Shown here one piece after another: positions 50,434 to 59,746 of a DNA stretch of 64,000 nucleotides. This stretch comes from Megalonaias nervosa. Taxonomy: Eukaryota; Mollusca; Bivalvia; Unionida; Unionidae. The notes beneath the pieces are model-generated. The model ran no database searches. It saw only the letters and a program-made list of their open reading frames with translations, and was not told the DNA's origin. Position 1 is the first letter of the stretch, and each line of letters opens with the position of its first letter. The stretch covers positions 62,001-126,000 of the forward strand of contig JAECUM010003668.1 in the NCBI GenBank assembly GCA_016617855.1. Reading direction: 5' to 3'. The position numbers and the translations under genes were made by a program.

Positions 50434-50900
50434 CTCTGTCATCGCTGATAGAGTAACTGCACAGTTGTTCTGCTTGTTACTGCGTGACGTGTGAACAATC
50501 GTATTAAACAGCTATATGAGATAGTGATTCTTTTTTTTGTGTGTGTGTTTTGTAATTATCTGTAGTCAGTGATCTGTATTTACTTTCATAAGTTGTATTT
50601 TAACTGTGTTTTTATTGGCTAGTGTTTATAAACTCATATTATTTTGCTTGTATATGTGATCAGTAGATACATGTGAAATTAGTTAGGTTATTTTTAGATC
50701 TTATAGTCATCAACATCTGTTTCCAGTTACATCCGGCTGTATGTCCACATTGTGTTCAGTTAAAATGTGTGTGAAATTAAAATAAATCCACACTACAGTT
50801 TATTTAGCTGAAACGTGTGTGAAATCACACTGCATTTTATTCAGCTGGCAAGGGACCCCGTGGAATGGTAGACCGACCATCATCGCTGCTGTTTATTTTT
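50434..50900. other. Polinton non-coding stretch
   Basis: No gene is seen. Two similar phrases of about 55 bases (around 50765-50805 and 50815-50855; both have GTGTGTGAAAT and CACTACAG/CACTGCAT contexts) suggest a small direct duplication. A short GC-richer segment GGGACCCCGTGGAATGG lies at about 50850-50870. Confidence 0.4.
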
Positions 50901-50904
50901 GGTT

Positions 50905-51445
50905 TATTTTAGAAATATTTTTATTTTTATTATTATATTAATTCTGATTCAGAAATATTTTTATTTTTATTATCGTATTAATTCTGATTCAGAAATATTT
51001 CTATATTTATTATTATATTAATTCTGATTCAGAAATATTTTTATTTTTATTATTATATTAATTCTGATTCAGAAATATTTTTATTTTTATTATTATATTA
51101 ATTCTGATTCAGAAATATTTCTATTTTATTATTTTATTTTTATTATTATATTAATTCTGATTCAGAAATATTTTTATTTTTATTATTATATTTTTATTAT
51201 TGTATTATTTCTATATTATTTATATTCTGATTCAGAAATATTTTATTTTTATTATTATATTTTTATTATTATATTATTTTTATATTATTTATATTAATTC
51301 TGATTCAGAAATATTTTTATTTTTATTATTTTATTTTTATTATATTAATTCTGATTCAGAAATATTTTTATTTTTATTATTCAGAAATAATTTTTATTTT
51401 TATATTAATTCTGATTCAGAAATATTTTTATTTTTTTATTATAAT
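50905..51445. repeat. AT-rich 40-bp array with near-palindromic core, ~14 copies
   Basis: The unit is ATTCTGATTCAGAAATATTT followed by TTATTTTTATTATTATATTA. The core TTCTGATTCAGAA is a palindrome but for its centre. Later copies are shortened. Two more cores occur at 52140-52180, and related TTCTGATAAT phrases lie at 52735-52855. The array is inside the Polinton, upstream of the ORF at 52242. Such arrays can serve as origins or protein-binding sites, but that is a guess here. Confidence 0.9.
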
Positions 51446-51469
51446 ATTGAAATCAGAGAAATTTATTTG

Positions 51470-52135
51470 AGTTTCTTGATTTAATCGTGTAAATACCCCA
51501 TCAGATTTTATGAAATTTGTTCAAATTCCTCAATTTCAATAGTGCAAACACCCCATCAGATTTTAAGAAATTTGTTCAGATTTCTCAATCTTTTCATGTC
51601 AAAACCTCAGCAGATGTATGAAATTCAATCAGATTTGTCAGATTTTTTCAGTTTTATAAAAATATTTCTAAATTTATTTTATATTATATAAACTGAATTC
51701 CAACAAAATTGTTAAGATTTCTCAGTTTAATCATGCAAGCACCCCATCAAAATCATCAAAATTTGTTCCTCATTTTCAGTCATGCAAACATCAGATTTTA
51801 AGAAATTTGTTCAATTTTCTCATTCTTGTCGTGTCAAAACCCCAGCAGATTTATGAAATTTGTTCAGATTTGTCAGATTTTTTCAGTTTTATAAAAATAT
51901 TTCATAAATTATTTTATATTATATAAACTGAAATTCAGCAAAATTGTTAAGATTTCTCAGTTTAATCATGCAAACACACCATCAAAATCGATGAAATTTG
52001 TTTGAATTCCTCAATTTCAATCGTGCAAACACCCCATCAGATTTTAAGAAATTCAAACAAATTTCTTGATTTGATTGTGCAAATACCCCATCGGATTTGT
52101 GAAATTTATTCAGATTTCTCAGAATTTTACATTTT
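51470..52135. repeat. Second array, ~60-bp diverged units
   Basis: About ten imperfect units contain GAAATTTGTTCAGATTTCTC then AATTTCAATCGTGCAAACACC then CCATCAGATTTT. A longer duplication is visible: the stretch with ATAAAAATATTTC..AAATTTATTTTATATTATATAAACTGAA occurs twice, in shortened form near 51655-51705 and 51893-51940. The array is non-coding and has the same AT bias as its neighbour. Confidence 0.8.
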
Positions 52136-52241
52136 ACAGATTCAGAAATATTTTTATTATTTTATTAATTCTGATTCAGAAATATTTTTTTAATTTTTAT
52201 TATTTTATTAATTCTTATTTTAAATAAATATTTATTACATA

Positions 52242-52721
52242 ATGAATCAAGAAAATATTAATGCTGTTATTGTTGCCATTAAGCAATTACAACATGACGT
52301 TGTAAAAATTTCTGATGAACTTAATCCTGAAAAAATTATGTGCGATTTTGAATCATTACAATTTCGAAAATTCGAGAACAGGTATATACTACCATGCAAT
52401 TACAGATTTGTAAAGTTGATTCAGCAGGCAATGTTGCAGTCGTTGGCTACAGTTACAGATGATCAGATAAAATTATTTGTTCCACTTGCAAGCTCAATCG
52501 AAAAAATTAGGTCAAAATTATCTCACGAATACGAAACAAAAAAGAAAGTAAATGCTCGTATAAGACAACTGAATGAGATTATGGCAGCGAGTAAAGCCGC
52601 AGAAGAGTTACTTGCAAAGGATAGTGATGAGTGTTACTTGTCCCACAGTGAAAGTGAATGTAGTGACGATGATGTCACTGGCTCTGTTACTGTGACTTTG
52701 ATACCAGCTAAAATACAGTAA
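52242..52721 (+). CDS. Unknown Polinton protein, 159 residues, intact
   Basis: ATG at 52242 follows a long AT-rich leader; the stop is TAA. The protein is mostly helical, with Lys/Glu/Gln-rich stretches and a likely coiled coil at about residues 85-125 (YETKKKVNARIRQLNEIM). It ends in an acidic Ser-rich tail (SESECSDDD). I recognise no family. It is the only + strand gene in the right half and the only uninterrupted gene of its size besides the polymerase segment, the protease and the 53758-54297 frame. An acidic tail would fit a DNA-mimic or chaperone-like role, but there is no direct evidence. Confidence 0.6.
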   Translation: MNQENINAVIVAIKQLQHDVVKISDELNPEKIMCDFESLQFRKFENRYILPCNYRFVKLIQQAMLQSLATVTDDQIKLFVPLASSIEKIRSKLSHEYETKKKVNARIRQLNEIMAASKAAEELLAKDSDECYLSHSESECSDDDVTGSVTVTLIPAKIQ

Positions 52722-52906
52722 AAAAATATTTACTCAGAATCTGATATTAATAATTTTTTATTCTGATAATAGCAAAAAAAATATTCTACTCAGAATCAGA
52801 TTATTTATTTTTTATTCTGATAATAATATTTATTTTTTATTCTGATAATATTTTTTTTATTTCATGAAAGCGAGATCTACGAACGTAAGATCTATGATCT
52901 CAAGAT
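52722..52906. repeat. Intergenic AT repeats and three 15-bp AGATCT repeats
   Basis: Four TTATTCTGATAA-like phrases are followed at 52872-52916 by three tandem 15-mers of the form AAGATCTACGATCTC. The last one contains the stop of the leftward gene 52907-53317. The region separates two convergent genes. Confidence 0.8.
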
Positions 52907-53317
52907 CTACGATCTCACATACAGATTTACAATCAATTCTTCTCCGTGTAAATCCAAAAGGTGTCCAGATTGATCAGTAAGTTTAAAATGTATCCGCGAT
53001 AATAGTGGATTATGCACACGCAAATAAACGACGTTGATTGGTTCTGATACAATTAAATACCCTGGGGGGACTTGAGGGGTAAATGTGTATAAAATGTATC
53101 GTTGTTGGGCTTGATTAGATTTTTGTAAGTCTACTTGATAACTTCCGTCGATGGCATCACAAACTAGATTGACTGTGATCGTTGGTGTAATATTTCCCGG
53201 AGAAACAGGTCTGCCACCCCCGTATGGATTGTTGTTGTATCTGAGAATTGTTGGTGATGGAGCTAGTTTATTGTACGCAGCAAGAACTTTTGGAAAATAT
53301 TCATCAATGAACATCAT
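52907..53317 (-). CDS. Polinton virion-type protein, C-terminal part
   Basis: A 136-residue frame includes SPTILRYNNNPYGGGRPVSP, a run of beta-like strands, and the end HFKLTDQSGHLLDLHGEE, a pattern recalled from proteins of Polinton/adintovirus virion blocks. Upstream (53318-53490) the coding trace continues in another frame with a TAA, so the annotated frame is probably the C-terminal part of a longer broken gene. Exact role unknown; a minor capsid or spike-base protein is possible. Confidence 0.6.
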   Translation of the reverse strand: MMFIDEYFPKVLAAYNKLAPSPTILRYNNNPYGGGRPVSPGNITPTITVNLVCDAIDGSYQVDLQKSNQAQQRYILYTFTPQVPPGYLIVSEPINVVYLRVHNPLLSRIHFKLTDQSGHLLDLHGEELIVNLYVRS

Positions 53318-53491
53318 TGATTGATTTTTTTAGATTGTCATCGTTGATGATGTGATGAGGCAGAATTACTCCAGTAGTATTAATTACACCAGGTATTCTA
53401 ACTTTATATTTCAGTGAAGTATCACTAAAATATTATTTAAGGTCTGACGTGACATTGTTTAGATGTTGTATATTTTTGATGATTTGTTGTT
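53318..53491 (-). pseudogene. Broken upstream part of the 52907 gene
   Basis: A minus-strand frame with KYKVRIPGVINTTGVILPHH is open for over 30 codons up to a TAA, then continues on the far side in the same frame. It points into the downstream 52907-53317 frame but needs a shift to join. Weak evidence on its own. Confidence 0.4.
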
Positions 53492-53797
53492 TTATTTCCT
53501 CAGAGTAGTGCGTGGTAATAAATTTATTAATTCATCAAGTATTTTTTTGTGTTCAGATTTTAACAAACTGGTGAATTCTTCATAAATTTTTCTCTTAAAC
53601 ATTATTAATCCACCATCGTTATACGTGTATATGTCACTTTTTACTATAAGGTCAGACCCCTCAGCATAGTATAAATAATCACCGTCAAAAAATAATTCAA
53701 CTTGTCCTGGTCTAGCTATAATCTTCCAATGATACATTTTTCGATATTCTGGATATTTTATAAATATGTTTTTTTTGTGAGAAACTCCTCCTTGCAT
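53492..53797 (-). CDS. Unknown Polinton protein fragment, 101 residues
   Basis: The frame is rich in aromatic and charged residues (QVELFFDGDYLYYAEGSDLI) and ends in a basic tail. Its first 40 bases overlap the end of the 53758-54297 frame in another register, so it could be a separate gene or, after a frameshift, the continuation of that gene. No family recognised. Confidence 0.5.
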   Translation of the reverse strand: MQGGVSHKKNIFIKYPEYRKMYHWKIIARPGQVELFFDGDYLYYAEGSDLIVKSDIYTYNDGGLIMFKRKIYEEFTSLLKSEHKKILDELINLLPRTTLRK

Positions 53798-54297
53798 CGT
53801 TCTGGAGGTCCTTGATAAACCGGTGGAATATCAGGCCATCCAAGTACAGATCTGATAGATCTTTGATAAATATCAACCGCGTAATCCGGTGAAAGAATTT
53901 CTATCGCCGACGACAACGTTGGTTCGTGGACGGTAATAGCTATCTTGGATTCTTTGCTTGTTATAGATTTAATTCTGTGCTGGAATTCTTCGTTGATTTG
54001 TTCGATCTGATAACTGCCCGTGGGTATACTGACTACTTGCCAATCGGGAGTTCCATCGTCGCGGTTCTTATTTGCAAATACTAGTGAGTTATTCGGGGAA
54101 AGTCCACCAAACGATGTTGATCTGATATTTGGCCAAGTATAGTAAACTCGTAATTGTGCTAGTGCTATTTCTTTTACTGGAATTGCAGTTGGAAAAACAA
54201 CACTAAATTCAGGATTAGTTGAACTAGTTGATATCATTGTTTTCAGCGGTGCTGTATTGGCAGCATTCTGTTGTAGTAGTTCTTGTGACGACGACAT
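53758..54297 (-). CDS. Polinton virion-type protein, 179 residues
   Basis: The frame has PVKEIALAQLRVYYTWPNI, IPTGSYQIEQINEEFQ and SIRSVLGWPDIPP. The layout (Y.W.NI, then a PTGSY....IN motif, then a SI...LG. block) is common to a protein of Polinton/adintovirus virion clusters. It may be a minor capsid or penton-associated protein; the exact role is not known to me. ATG 54297 follows an A/T-rich leader, 29 bases from the next gene's stop. Its end may be frameshifted into 53492-53797. Confidence 0.65.
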   Translation of the reverse strand: MSSSQELLQQNAANTAPLKTMISTSSTNPEFSVVFPTAIPVKEIALAQLRVYYTWPNIRSTSFGGLSPNNSLVFANKNRDDGTPDWQVVSIPTGSYQIEQINEEFQHRIKSITSKESKIAITVHEPTLSSAIEILSPDYAVDIYQRSIRSVLGWPDIPPVYQGPPERCKEEFLTKKTYL

Positions 54298-54326
54298 TAT
54301 TTAATTATCAATTTCTATTTAACTAA

Positions 54327-54791
54327 TTATAATTCCATCTTTGATTGTGAACAATCTGGTTCTAATGCCTCATTGTAAATCTTAATTATTTCTGTGAACT
54401 CATCAGTAATTATACCATCGTTGAGGCACGACGAAATCAATGATGATAGCTTCAAGTACGCTAACATCACCGCGTGCAGTTTTAACGTGTACTCATGTAA
54501 TTTTGCAGCTGTACACATAGATATTTTTTTTGCGATGATATTAAAAACACCAGCAATTGTTGTTGCAGCTGAAACACAAATTGTTAAAACTGCCAGTGAC
54601 GTCATTGTTACCGCAGACAAAATTACACCAGTTCCAGCAATGATCGCAGATGCCGAATAAACAACTACATCGATGACAACTGCGCGTCTGTGATATTTTT
54701 TTACTTGTGCATCGTATTCATCAATAATTTTTTTCAATTTGGTTTGTCACTCACATACTTGATTGTATCTGTGTTGGTTAGCATCGATCAT
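54327..54791 (-). pseudogene. Two-helix membrane protein, one in-frame TGA
   Basis: The frame from ATG 54791 has 154 codons, with TGA at 54749-54747 (codon 15). It then has a charged helix and a basic RRAVV boundary. Two hydrophobic segments follow, near residues 42-62 (VVYSASAIIAGTGVILSAV) and 65-85 (LAVLTICVSAATTIAGVF). The C-terminal helix holds SSCLNDGIITDEFTEIIKIY. This layout is that of a known Polinton-associated uncharacterised family. An alternative start after the TGA gives the shorter 136-residue frame. A virion membrane or holin-like role is only a guess. Confidence 0.7.
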
Positions 54792-54835
54792 TATTAATAA
54801 GTAGATTAATGCGACTAATTCAAAATTCTGAAGTA

Positions 54836-55840
54836 TTAAGTAATCAATTGAGGTGTTTCAGCGACAAATTCAAGACACCACCAGTAAGACGCTGCTGTTA
54901 ATTTTTTATCAGATGGTTCCAGTATAAACGTTTCTTCAGTATCTTTATTTAACACTATAAACACAGTTCCAGAAAAATTATTGGTTGAATGACAGCATGG
55001 AAATGTAGTAAATATCCTAAATTTTGCAGAGCTGAACACGGACAGCCTGTACACACCAGTTACTTCCGCGGTATGTTTGATGGTGTTATTTTGCTGTGAC
55101 CATGTTGATGATCCTTATGATACTGTGTATACAATATTGTTAATCTGCTGGTGAGGAATTTTAATCAGATTAGTTTTTTGAACGATATTAGGAATTCCAC
55201 TGACAATATCATTGAGTTTTGTGTTAATGTTGGCGAGTCTAATATCAACGGTTGGTGGAGTTCCAAAAAATTCATTAATGGTTCTGTTTACGTTTTTGCA
55301 AAAATTCAGAAACAGTTGTACGTGATTAGTAAAATCAGTTTTGAGTATGGTCATTCCATCATTGATCGTCGACAATGAAGTTGTCATTGGAATATTGTTA
55401 TTATCAACGTATATTTTTGTTGCAGCATCGAGATTATCTGTTGGTTCTTCCATGTTGGTAATTTTATTGTTGTTCATGTTAAGAATGCTGGTCATCATAT
55501 CACTGGTTTTTAATAATCGTTCACCTATACTATTTCGGATCAATGACGGAGTAACAACACTAGGGGCAAGCTTTCCTTCTCAGTCATACACGGCAACGAG
55601 ACTTTCTCGTGCTGCTCTGTTACGAACAATAATATCGTTGATTGAAATATTACTCGTTTTCAATTTTCTTTCACGATTTTGAAATACTAAAAGTTCACCA
55701 GGATCAACGTTGGCAAGATTGAGCAGGTCAGATATTTCGTCACTGATCTGTTTTGTTACTTGTTTGAGTAAGTCTTCACCTGGTTTTTTGGTTTTAGTTT
55801 TAGCTGATCTTTCGTAAATATCTACCATTATACAATACAA
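54836..55840 (-). pseudogene. Fibre/tail-fibre-like protein, in-frame TGA and TAA
   Basis: One continuous frame of 334 codons from 55840 (ATG 55828 is the likelier start) is cut by TGA at 55582-55580 and TAA at 55117-55115. It has a charged N-terminal helix, then SIGERLLKTSDMM, then MNNNKITNMEEPTDNLDAAT followed by KIYVDN. That last piece is the trimeric fibre motif shared with phage tail fibres. A coiled-coil-like stretch and a beta-rich end follow. In related elements such proteins form the spike that meets the host cell. It lies between protease and membrane protein. Confidence 0.78.
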
Positions 55841-55852
55841 TATAATAGTTGT

Positions 55853-56263
55853 TTAAAATGAACGATTCTGGTTAACGGTGTACTCGTGCACAACTTTATG
55901 AGGTGGTGCTGACGATGATGAAATCACGTCAAGTACAGCAAGTGCTTCTCTGCCACATATTGGTGGGTCAGTTATTTTTTGTGTTGGTAATGTTGAATAC
56001 CAGATTGGAATATTTTTATCGCTGCTCACATATTTTAAAAATTCTTTTGGTGGTGCTAACCCGTACAAATCAAAATAAACAATTCCACTTGGATCAATCG
56101 CGTATGCAACCCAATGTGTACCTGTGTTAGTGGATTTGTTGAGGTTAATAATACCAGTTTCAAAGTGGTTTGGTTTACACGGTAATTGATCACGCATAAA
56201 AACACCTCTGAAATTTTTTATGTTTAGCTGGGCAGTAGCATCAAGTAAATCAAAATTGGACAT
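55853..56263 (-). CDS. Adenain-like cysteine protease
   Basis: The 136-residue protein starts at ATG 56263 (MSNFDLLD); an extension of the frame to 56386 comes from the neighbouring repeat and is unlikely to be used. Motifs in order: FRGVFMRDQLP (oxyanion-side start), GTHWVAY (catalytic His), VYFDLYGLAPP (catalytic acid) and PPICGREAL (catalytic Cys). These match Polinton and adenovirus maturation proteases, which cut virion precursor proteins at assembly. The length is slightly short for the family, whose C-terminal end is often longer. It is intact, unlike most neighbours. Confidence 0.88.
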   Translation of the reverse strand: MSNFDLLDATAQLNIKNFRGVFMRDQLPCKPNHFETGIINLNKSTNTGTHWVAYAIDPSGIVYFDLYGLAPPKEFLKYVSSDKNIPIWYSTLPTQKITDPPICGREALAVLDVISSSSAPPHKVVHEYTVNQNRSF

Positions 56264-56271
56264 TGGAAGAA

Positions 56272-56425
56272 TCAACGAGGTATCATTCCTGGTAATCTTA
56301 GTCCATGACCGTACCCAGGTATCGCTCCTGGTAATCTTAGACCGCGACCATACCCGGGTATCGTTCCTGGTAATCTTAGACCTCAACCATACCTGGATAT
56401 CGTTCCTGGTAATCTCAGACCCTTT
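56272..56425. repeat. 39-bp coding tandem repeat, about four copies
   Basis: The unit (top strand) is GGTATCGTTCCTGGTAATCT then TAGACCGCGACCATACCCG, about four copies with point changes. On the minus strand it encodes the Gly/Arg/Pro repeats of the core protein in one frame, and a Lys/Arg/Thr-rich extension of the protease frame in another. Confidence 0.93.
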
Positions 56426-56820
56426 CCCTTTTTTTTAGATCTTTTTAAACCCTTCCCTGTAGCTTTCTTTAATGCAATTCCAGCAGCAATTCCAACAGTA
56501 CCTAACGCAGCAGCTTTTGCAACAGCTGGGGCTGCAGCGGCTATTAACACGGGTATAGCTGCGAGAAGTGGAAATATTCCACTGGTTTTAACAGCATTGC
56601 TAATAGCACTCGCAGAAAGATTAAGTCGTAATCCGGTTTTTGATTTTTTAGCATCGTTGAAGTGCTTTAGTTGACGTTCTGTCAGTGATAGTTTATTTGG
56701 ACCACCTGAGATTTGTCCTTGTTTTAACGATATTGTTGTTTCACAGTTATCTTTGGACGCTGATTGTAGTTATTTAATCTGACCAGTAGTCAGACTGACA
56801 CTAACATTATGATATGACAT
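56272..56820 (-). pseudogene. Core/minor capsid protein with 13-residue repeats, TAA and TGA
   Basis: The frame from ATG 56820 has 182 codons, with stops at codon 17 (TAA 56772-56770) and codon 146 (TGA 56385-56383). The N-terminal part has ISLKQGQISG, LSLTERQLKHFNDAKKSKTG and LNLSASAISNAV, as in the conserved Polinton minor virion protein often compared with adenovirus pX/pVI. An Ala/Ile-rich membrane-active-looking helix follows, then a Lys-rich run. Four copies of GLRLPGTIPGYGR-type repeats come from a 39-bp DNA repeat. It ends inside the start of the protease gene. Confidence 0.75.
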
Positions 56821-56852
56821 TTATAATAATATTTTGATTTTTAAATTAACAA

Positions 56853-58229
56853 TTACATGTTTTTGACTGGGGCATAAACTACTCTCATGCGGCCACCAGC
56901 ACCTTCAAGTAGCATCGTTTTATTGGATAATATAACCACGATTGCTCTATAATTGGCAATTGCTCCTCTTTCAACATGAGCTCGAAAATGTATATCAATG
57001 ACAGATTGCCTAAACAGATCTAAATGCTCCAGTGAAAAGTAGTAGATTGGATACAATGTTGTAAAATCTAGTTGTGATATTTGTAAACCAGAATCGATAT
57101 TTTGATCACATCCCATAAAAGTCATCAAACGATGATATGCATGTGCAACATGATTTTGATTTAAATTCAATAATATATCCTCTGAAGGTTCCTGATGTCC
57201 ATTTATCCTTAAAGAAACTTCTGTGACGCCAAGTTGGTCAAATATCATTGTACTATTTGTTTGTGAATTTACTTGTGCAGCATCTTGGAGCGCAACAAAT
57301 ATATGTCACGGTGCAGAAACACCTTGCTGTGATGCTATCTGCCATGTGAATAACCCATTATTGTTACTTTGAAAAGCATCTGTAGTTGTTGTCAACCATG
57401 ATAGCATCGATTTACTGCCTTGATCCATAAAAGAAAGAAGTTTTTGTTCTTCGGTGATTGATGGAGTCATTGCTGGTATCCACGACGAAAGTTTTGATAA
57501 AACTAATTTACCAGCTTCACCAATAGGTCGCCAGATTGCATCATCATCATTAGCTTTTCGTACGAGTTCAATTTTATGCTTGGCTCCGAAAATAACCTTT
57601 CTGACATTTCTGCAGAATCCAAAAATATGTAATAATGGAATTGCACAAGAAAATTTTCTTCTTCTACCTTTCAACATTGATCGACATGTTGTAAATCCTA
57701 AATTGAAATCTGGATTAGCGCCATGAACCACCGGCCACACATCAGTGTCAGCGGTGTTGGCAAAGTTTCTTGGTTGTCTTATTTGATACTGTCTGTTGTC
57801 AGGGTTGTTAGAAGTGTCCTTGGCAAACATCATTGACGGACCAGCTGATCTCGAATAATCATCACTGTATCTTGCTAGACCAAGTATTGTAGTGGCAACA
57901 TTGACTTCTTTGAGAATTGATTCAATGGGTCTTCCATCAATGATGTACGTAGCGCTGTTGAACAATGCCATGATACCAATATTAACAAAACCAACTTGTA
58001 CATCATCTCCATATTCAGTATCATCTGTTTTTAAAATTTCACCTTCTACTTCAATAAACGCTTCAGCGGGTAAGAAATATCTGCTTGTATCCTGAACTGT
58101 TAGATCAATCCGATTATGCTGATCTGGCTGTTGTGCGTCATAAGAATAATACTGATAATCACGCACAGACTCATCTTTGAGTACTGGTGCATCCATGTCA
58201 AATGTGGGATTGGATATACGCTTAAACAT
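56853..58229 (-). pseudogene. Double-jelly-roll major capsid protein, one in-frame TGA
   Basis: A single 458-codon frame from ATG 58229 is broken only by TGA at 57308-57306 (codon 308). N-terminal features: YYSYDAQQPDQHNRIDLTVQ, LPAEAFIEVEG, VGFVNIGIMALFNSATYIID. The middle has FSCAIPLLHIFGFCRNVRKV. Just after the TGA is HIFVALQDAAQ, a conserved strand where relatives have an aromatic or Arg residue pair, then FDQLGVTEV. The second jelly roll fills the C-terminal part. This is the Polinton hexon-like capsid protein. The length matches the family if the TGA is read as an amino acid. Confidence 0.88.
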
Positions 58230-58237
58230 CTTTATTA

Positions 58238-58670
58238 TTATTGTGTTCGTCTAACATGAGGACCGCTTCCTGCTACCAGACGAGCAGTTACATTTTTTTC
58301 TTTTTCTGATAGTGGTACACTAGCCAACTCTGCTAGTTTTTGATTTGCAGCTTTATTTATTATTTTACTAACATTTGCAGGCATAACCTCAGTGGGTAAT
58401 TTTACCAGCTGTGGTTTTCGTTGTGTCAATCGTGCTAATCTTTCTTTGATTGCCGATAATTCTTTACCGGCAACATCGCCAACAGCACCATAACGTCTAT
58501 GGCTTTCATACCTAATTGTTTTGCAACAGGTATTGCCTTTGGAGCTAACCTTGCAAATAGACCCTGAACAACATCACCAAGTCCATCGCCGTAGTACGTT
58601 TTATAGATTGGTAATCTTGAATTTATCACCTGACCATGGTCAGTCCACGTTGAGCATTATGTATAATCAT
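58238..58670 (-). pseudogene. Small virion core protein, two frameshifts
   Basis: Three frames follow each other. The start ATG 58670 encodes HNAQRGL; a shift near 58628 moves to a frame with YYGDGLGDVVQGLFARLAPK; a shift near 58485 moves to a frame with AIKERLARLTQRKPQ and a basic Arg-rich end (GPHVRRTQ). A Gly-rich GDGxGD start, an amphipathic helix and a basic tail are typical of Polinton core proteins, which are thought to bind DNA or membranes inside the particle. It ends 8 bases before the capsid gene start, as in an operon-like virion cluster. Confidence 0.65.
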
Positions 58671-58693
58671 TTTATTATAGTTATTGTATCTGT

Positions 58694-59722
58694 TTAATCA
58701 CTGTAGTAATAGTCGGTAATTTCATCGATGAGTTCCCGGTAAACATTAATGTCCATGATACCGCCTTTAAATAATCGTTGACAAATTGATGCTATTTCAT
58801 TAATGATCTCAGGAGAGTTATTACGAGCTCATTTTCCTCCACTGAGGATTTCTAACCTATCCACGTCAGCAAGGACATTATTGGGACATGGAGTAATACG
58901 ACCACTTCCTTGAGTACCTATACCGCTTCCAGTTGCACCAGAGTCAGGTGATGGTTGTCCTTGTCATTGTGCTTGTTGTACTTGTTGTATTTGTTGTTCT
59001 GCTAGTTGTCCTAGTTGTTGTTGCAGTTGTAGTTCTTCTTTTTTCTCACTTGTTATTAGACTAATATTTTTTTGTTCTTGTAAAAGTTTTTTTTTAATTT
59101 CATCGTCAAACTTCATGTAAGTTGGATCGTCATTTCTTACCTGATCAACTCTGTAGTGTATGCGATATATCCATTTGTTCCAGTCATCACGGCTTATATA
59201 ACGGTTATGGTACTCTGGTTTCAGAAACTTTTCTTTATTATCATAACTTTTCGTGGTGCTCACAGCTAAATGTTTTATGTTTTTGGCTCTCCTAATATCA
59301 TTAACACTTTCTACGGTAAATTTATCAATAAGCATAACTCTTGCTCATTTTGGTGTATGATACTTTGTATCGCCTTCTTCTTCAGCATGAGCTTGGTCTT
59401 CAAGTACTTCTTGTACTTTTTCTTGTAATTGTGGCTGAGCTGCAGCTATCTCACTTGGAAGTTCTCGCAGAATTTTTTTTGTTTTCTTAGTTGCTCTGCT
59501 ATTTTTCCAGTTGCTTCAGTGTTTTTTTCCAACACGGGAAGAAGACCTTTAGTAGTCTTTGTAATAGATTTAAACAATTCTTCTGCGGCTTCTGCAAATC
59601 CTTCTTTGAGATCTTGACGTGCCTGTAGTTTTTGTTTAACAGAATCTCTCACGGGTAGATATTTATTGATTGCCTCTAGTTGCTCTCGAGCTAAAACTTG
59701 CCGAGTGAGCTTCACCAATCAT
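58694..59722 (-). pseudogene. Unknown long Polinton protein, three in-frame TGA and a frameshift
   Basis: The N-terminal piece (59446-59718) is a helical, Lys/Glu-rich coiled-coil-like region. A shift near 59475 within an A-run leads to the frame carrying EIAAAQPQLQEKV. That frame then stays open to TAA 58694 except for TGA at 59347-59345, 58966-58964 and 58831-58829. It holds KFTVESVNDIRRAKN, a Gln-rich stretch (about residues 210-235) and the conserved-looking end NNSPEIINEIASICQRLF. Polintons commonly have such a gene near this end; function unknown to me. It is the first gene inside the right terminal repeat. Confidence 0.65.
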
Positions 59723-59746
59723 TATTGATATAATAATGGTTTAATT

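Noticed and set aside
55903..56130. Plus-strand frames over the protease and other virion genes (for example 55341-55682, 57454-57726)
   Set aside because: They are shadows of the minus-strand genes, which carry the family motifs.
44813..59722. Selenocysteine or stop read-through as the cause of the TGA codons
   Set aside because: They occur in many unrelated genes without a visible SECIS-like element and alongside TAA stops and frameshifts, so decay is simpler.
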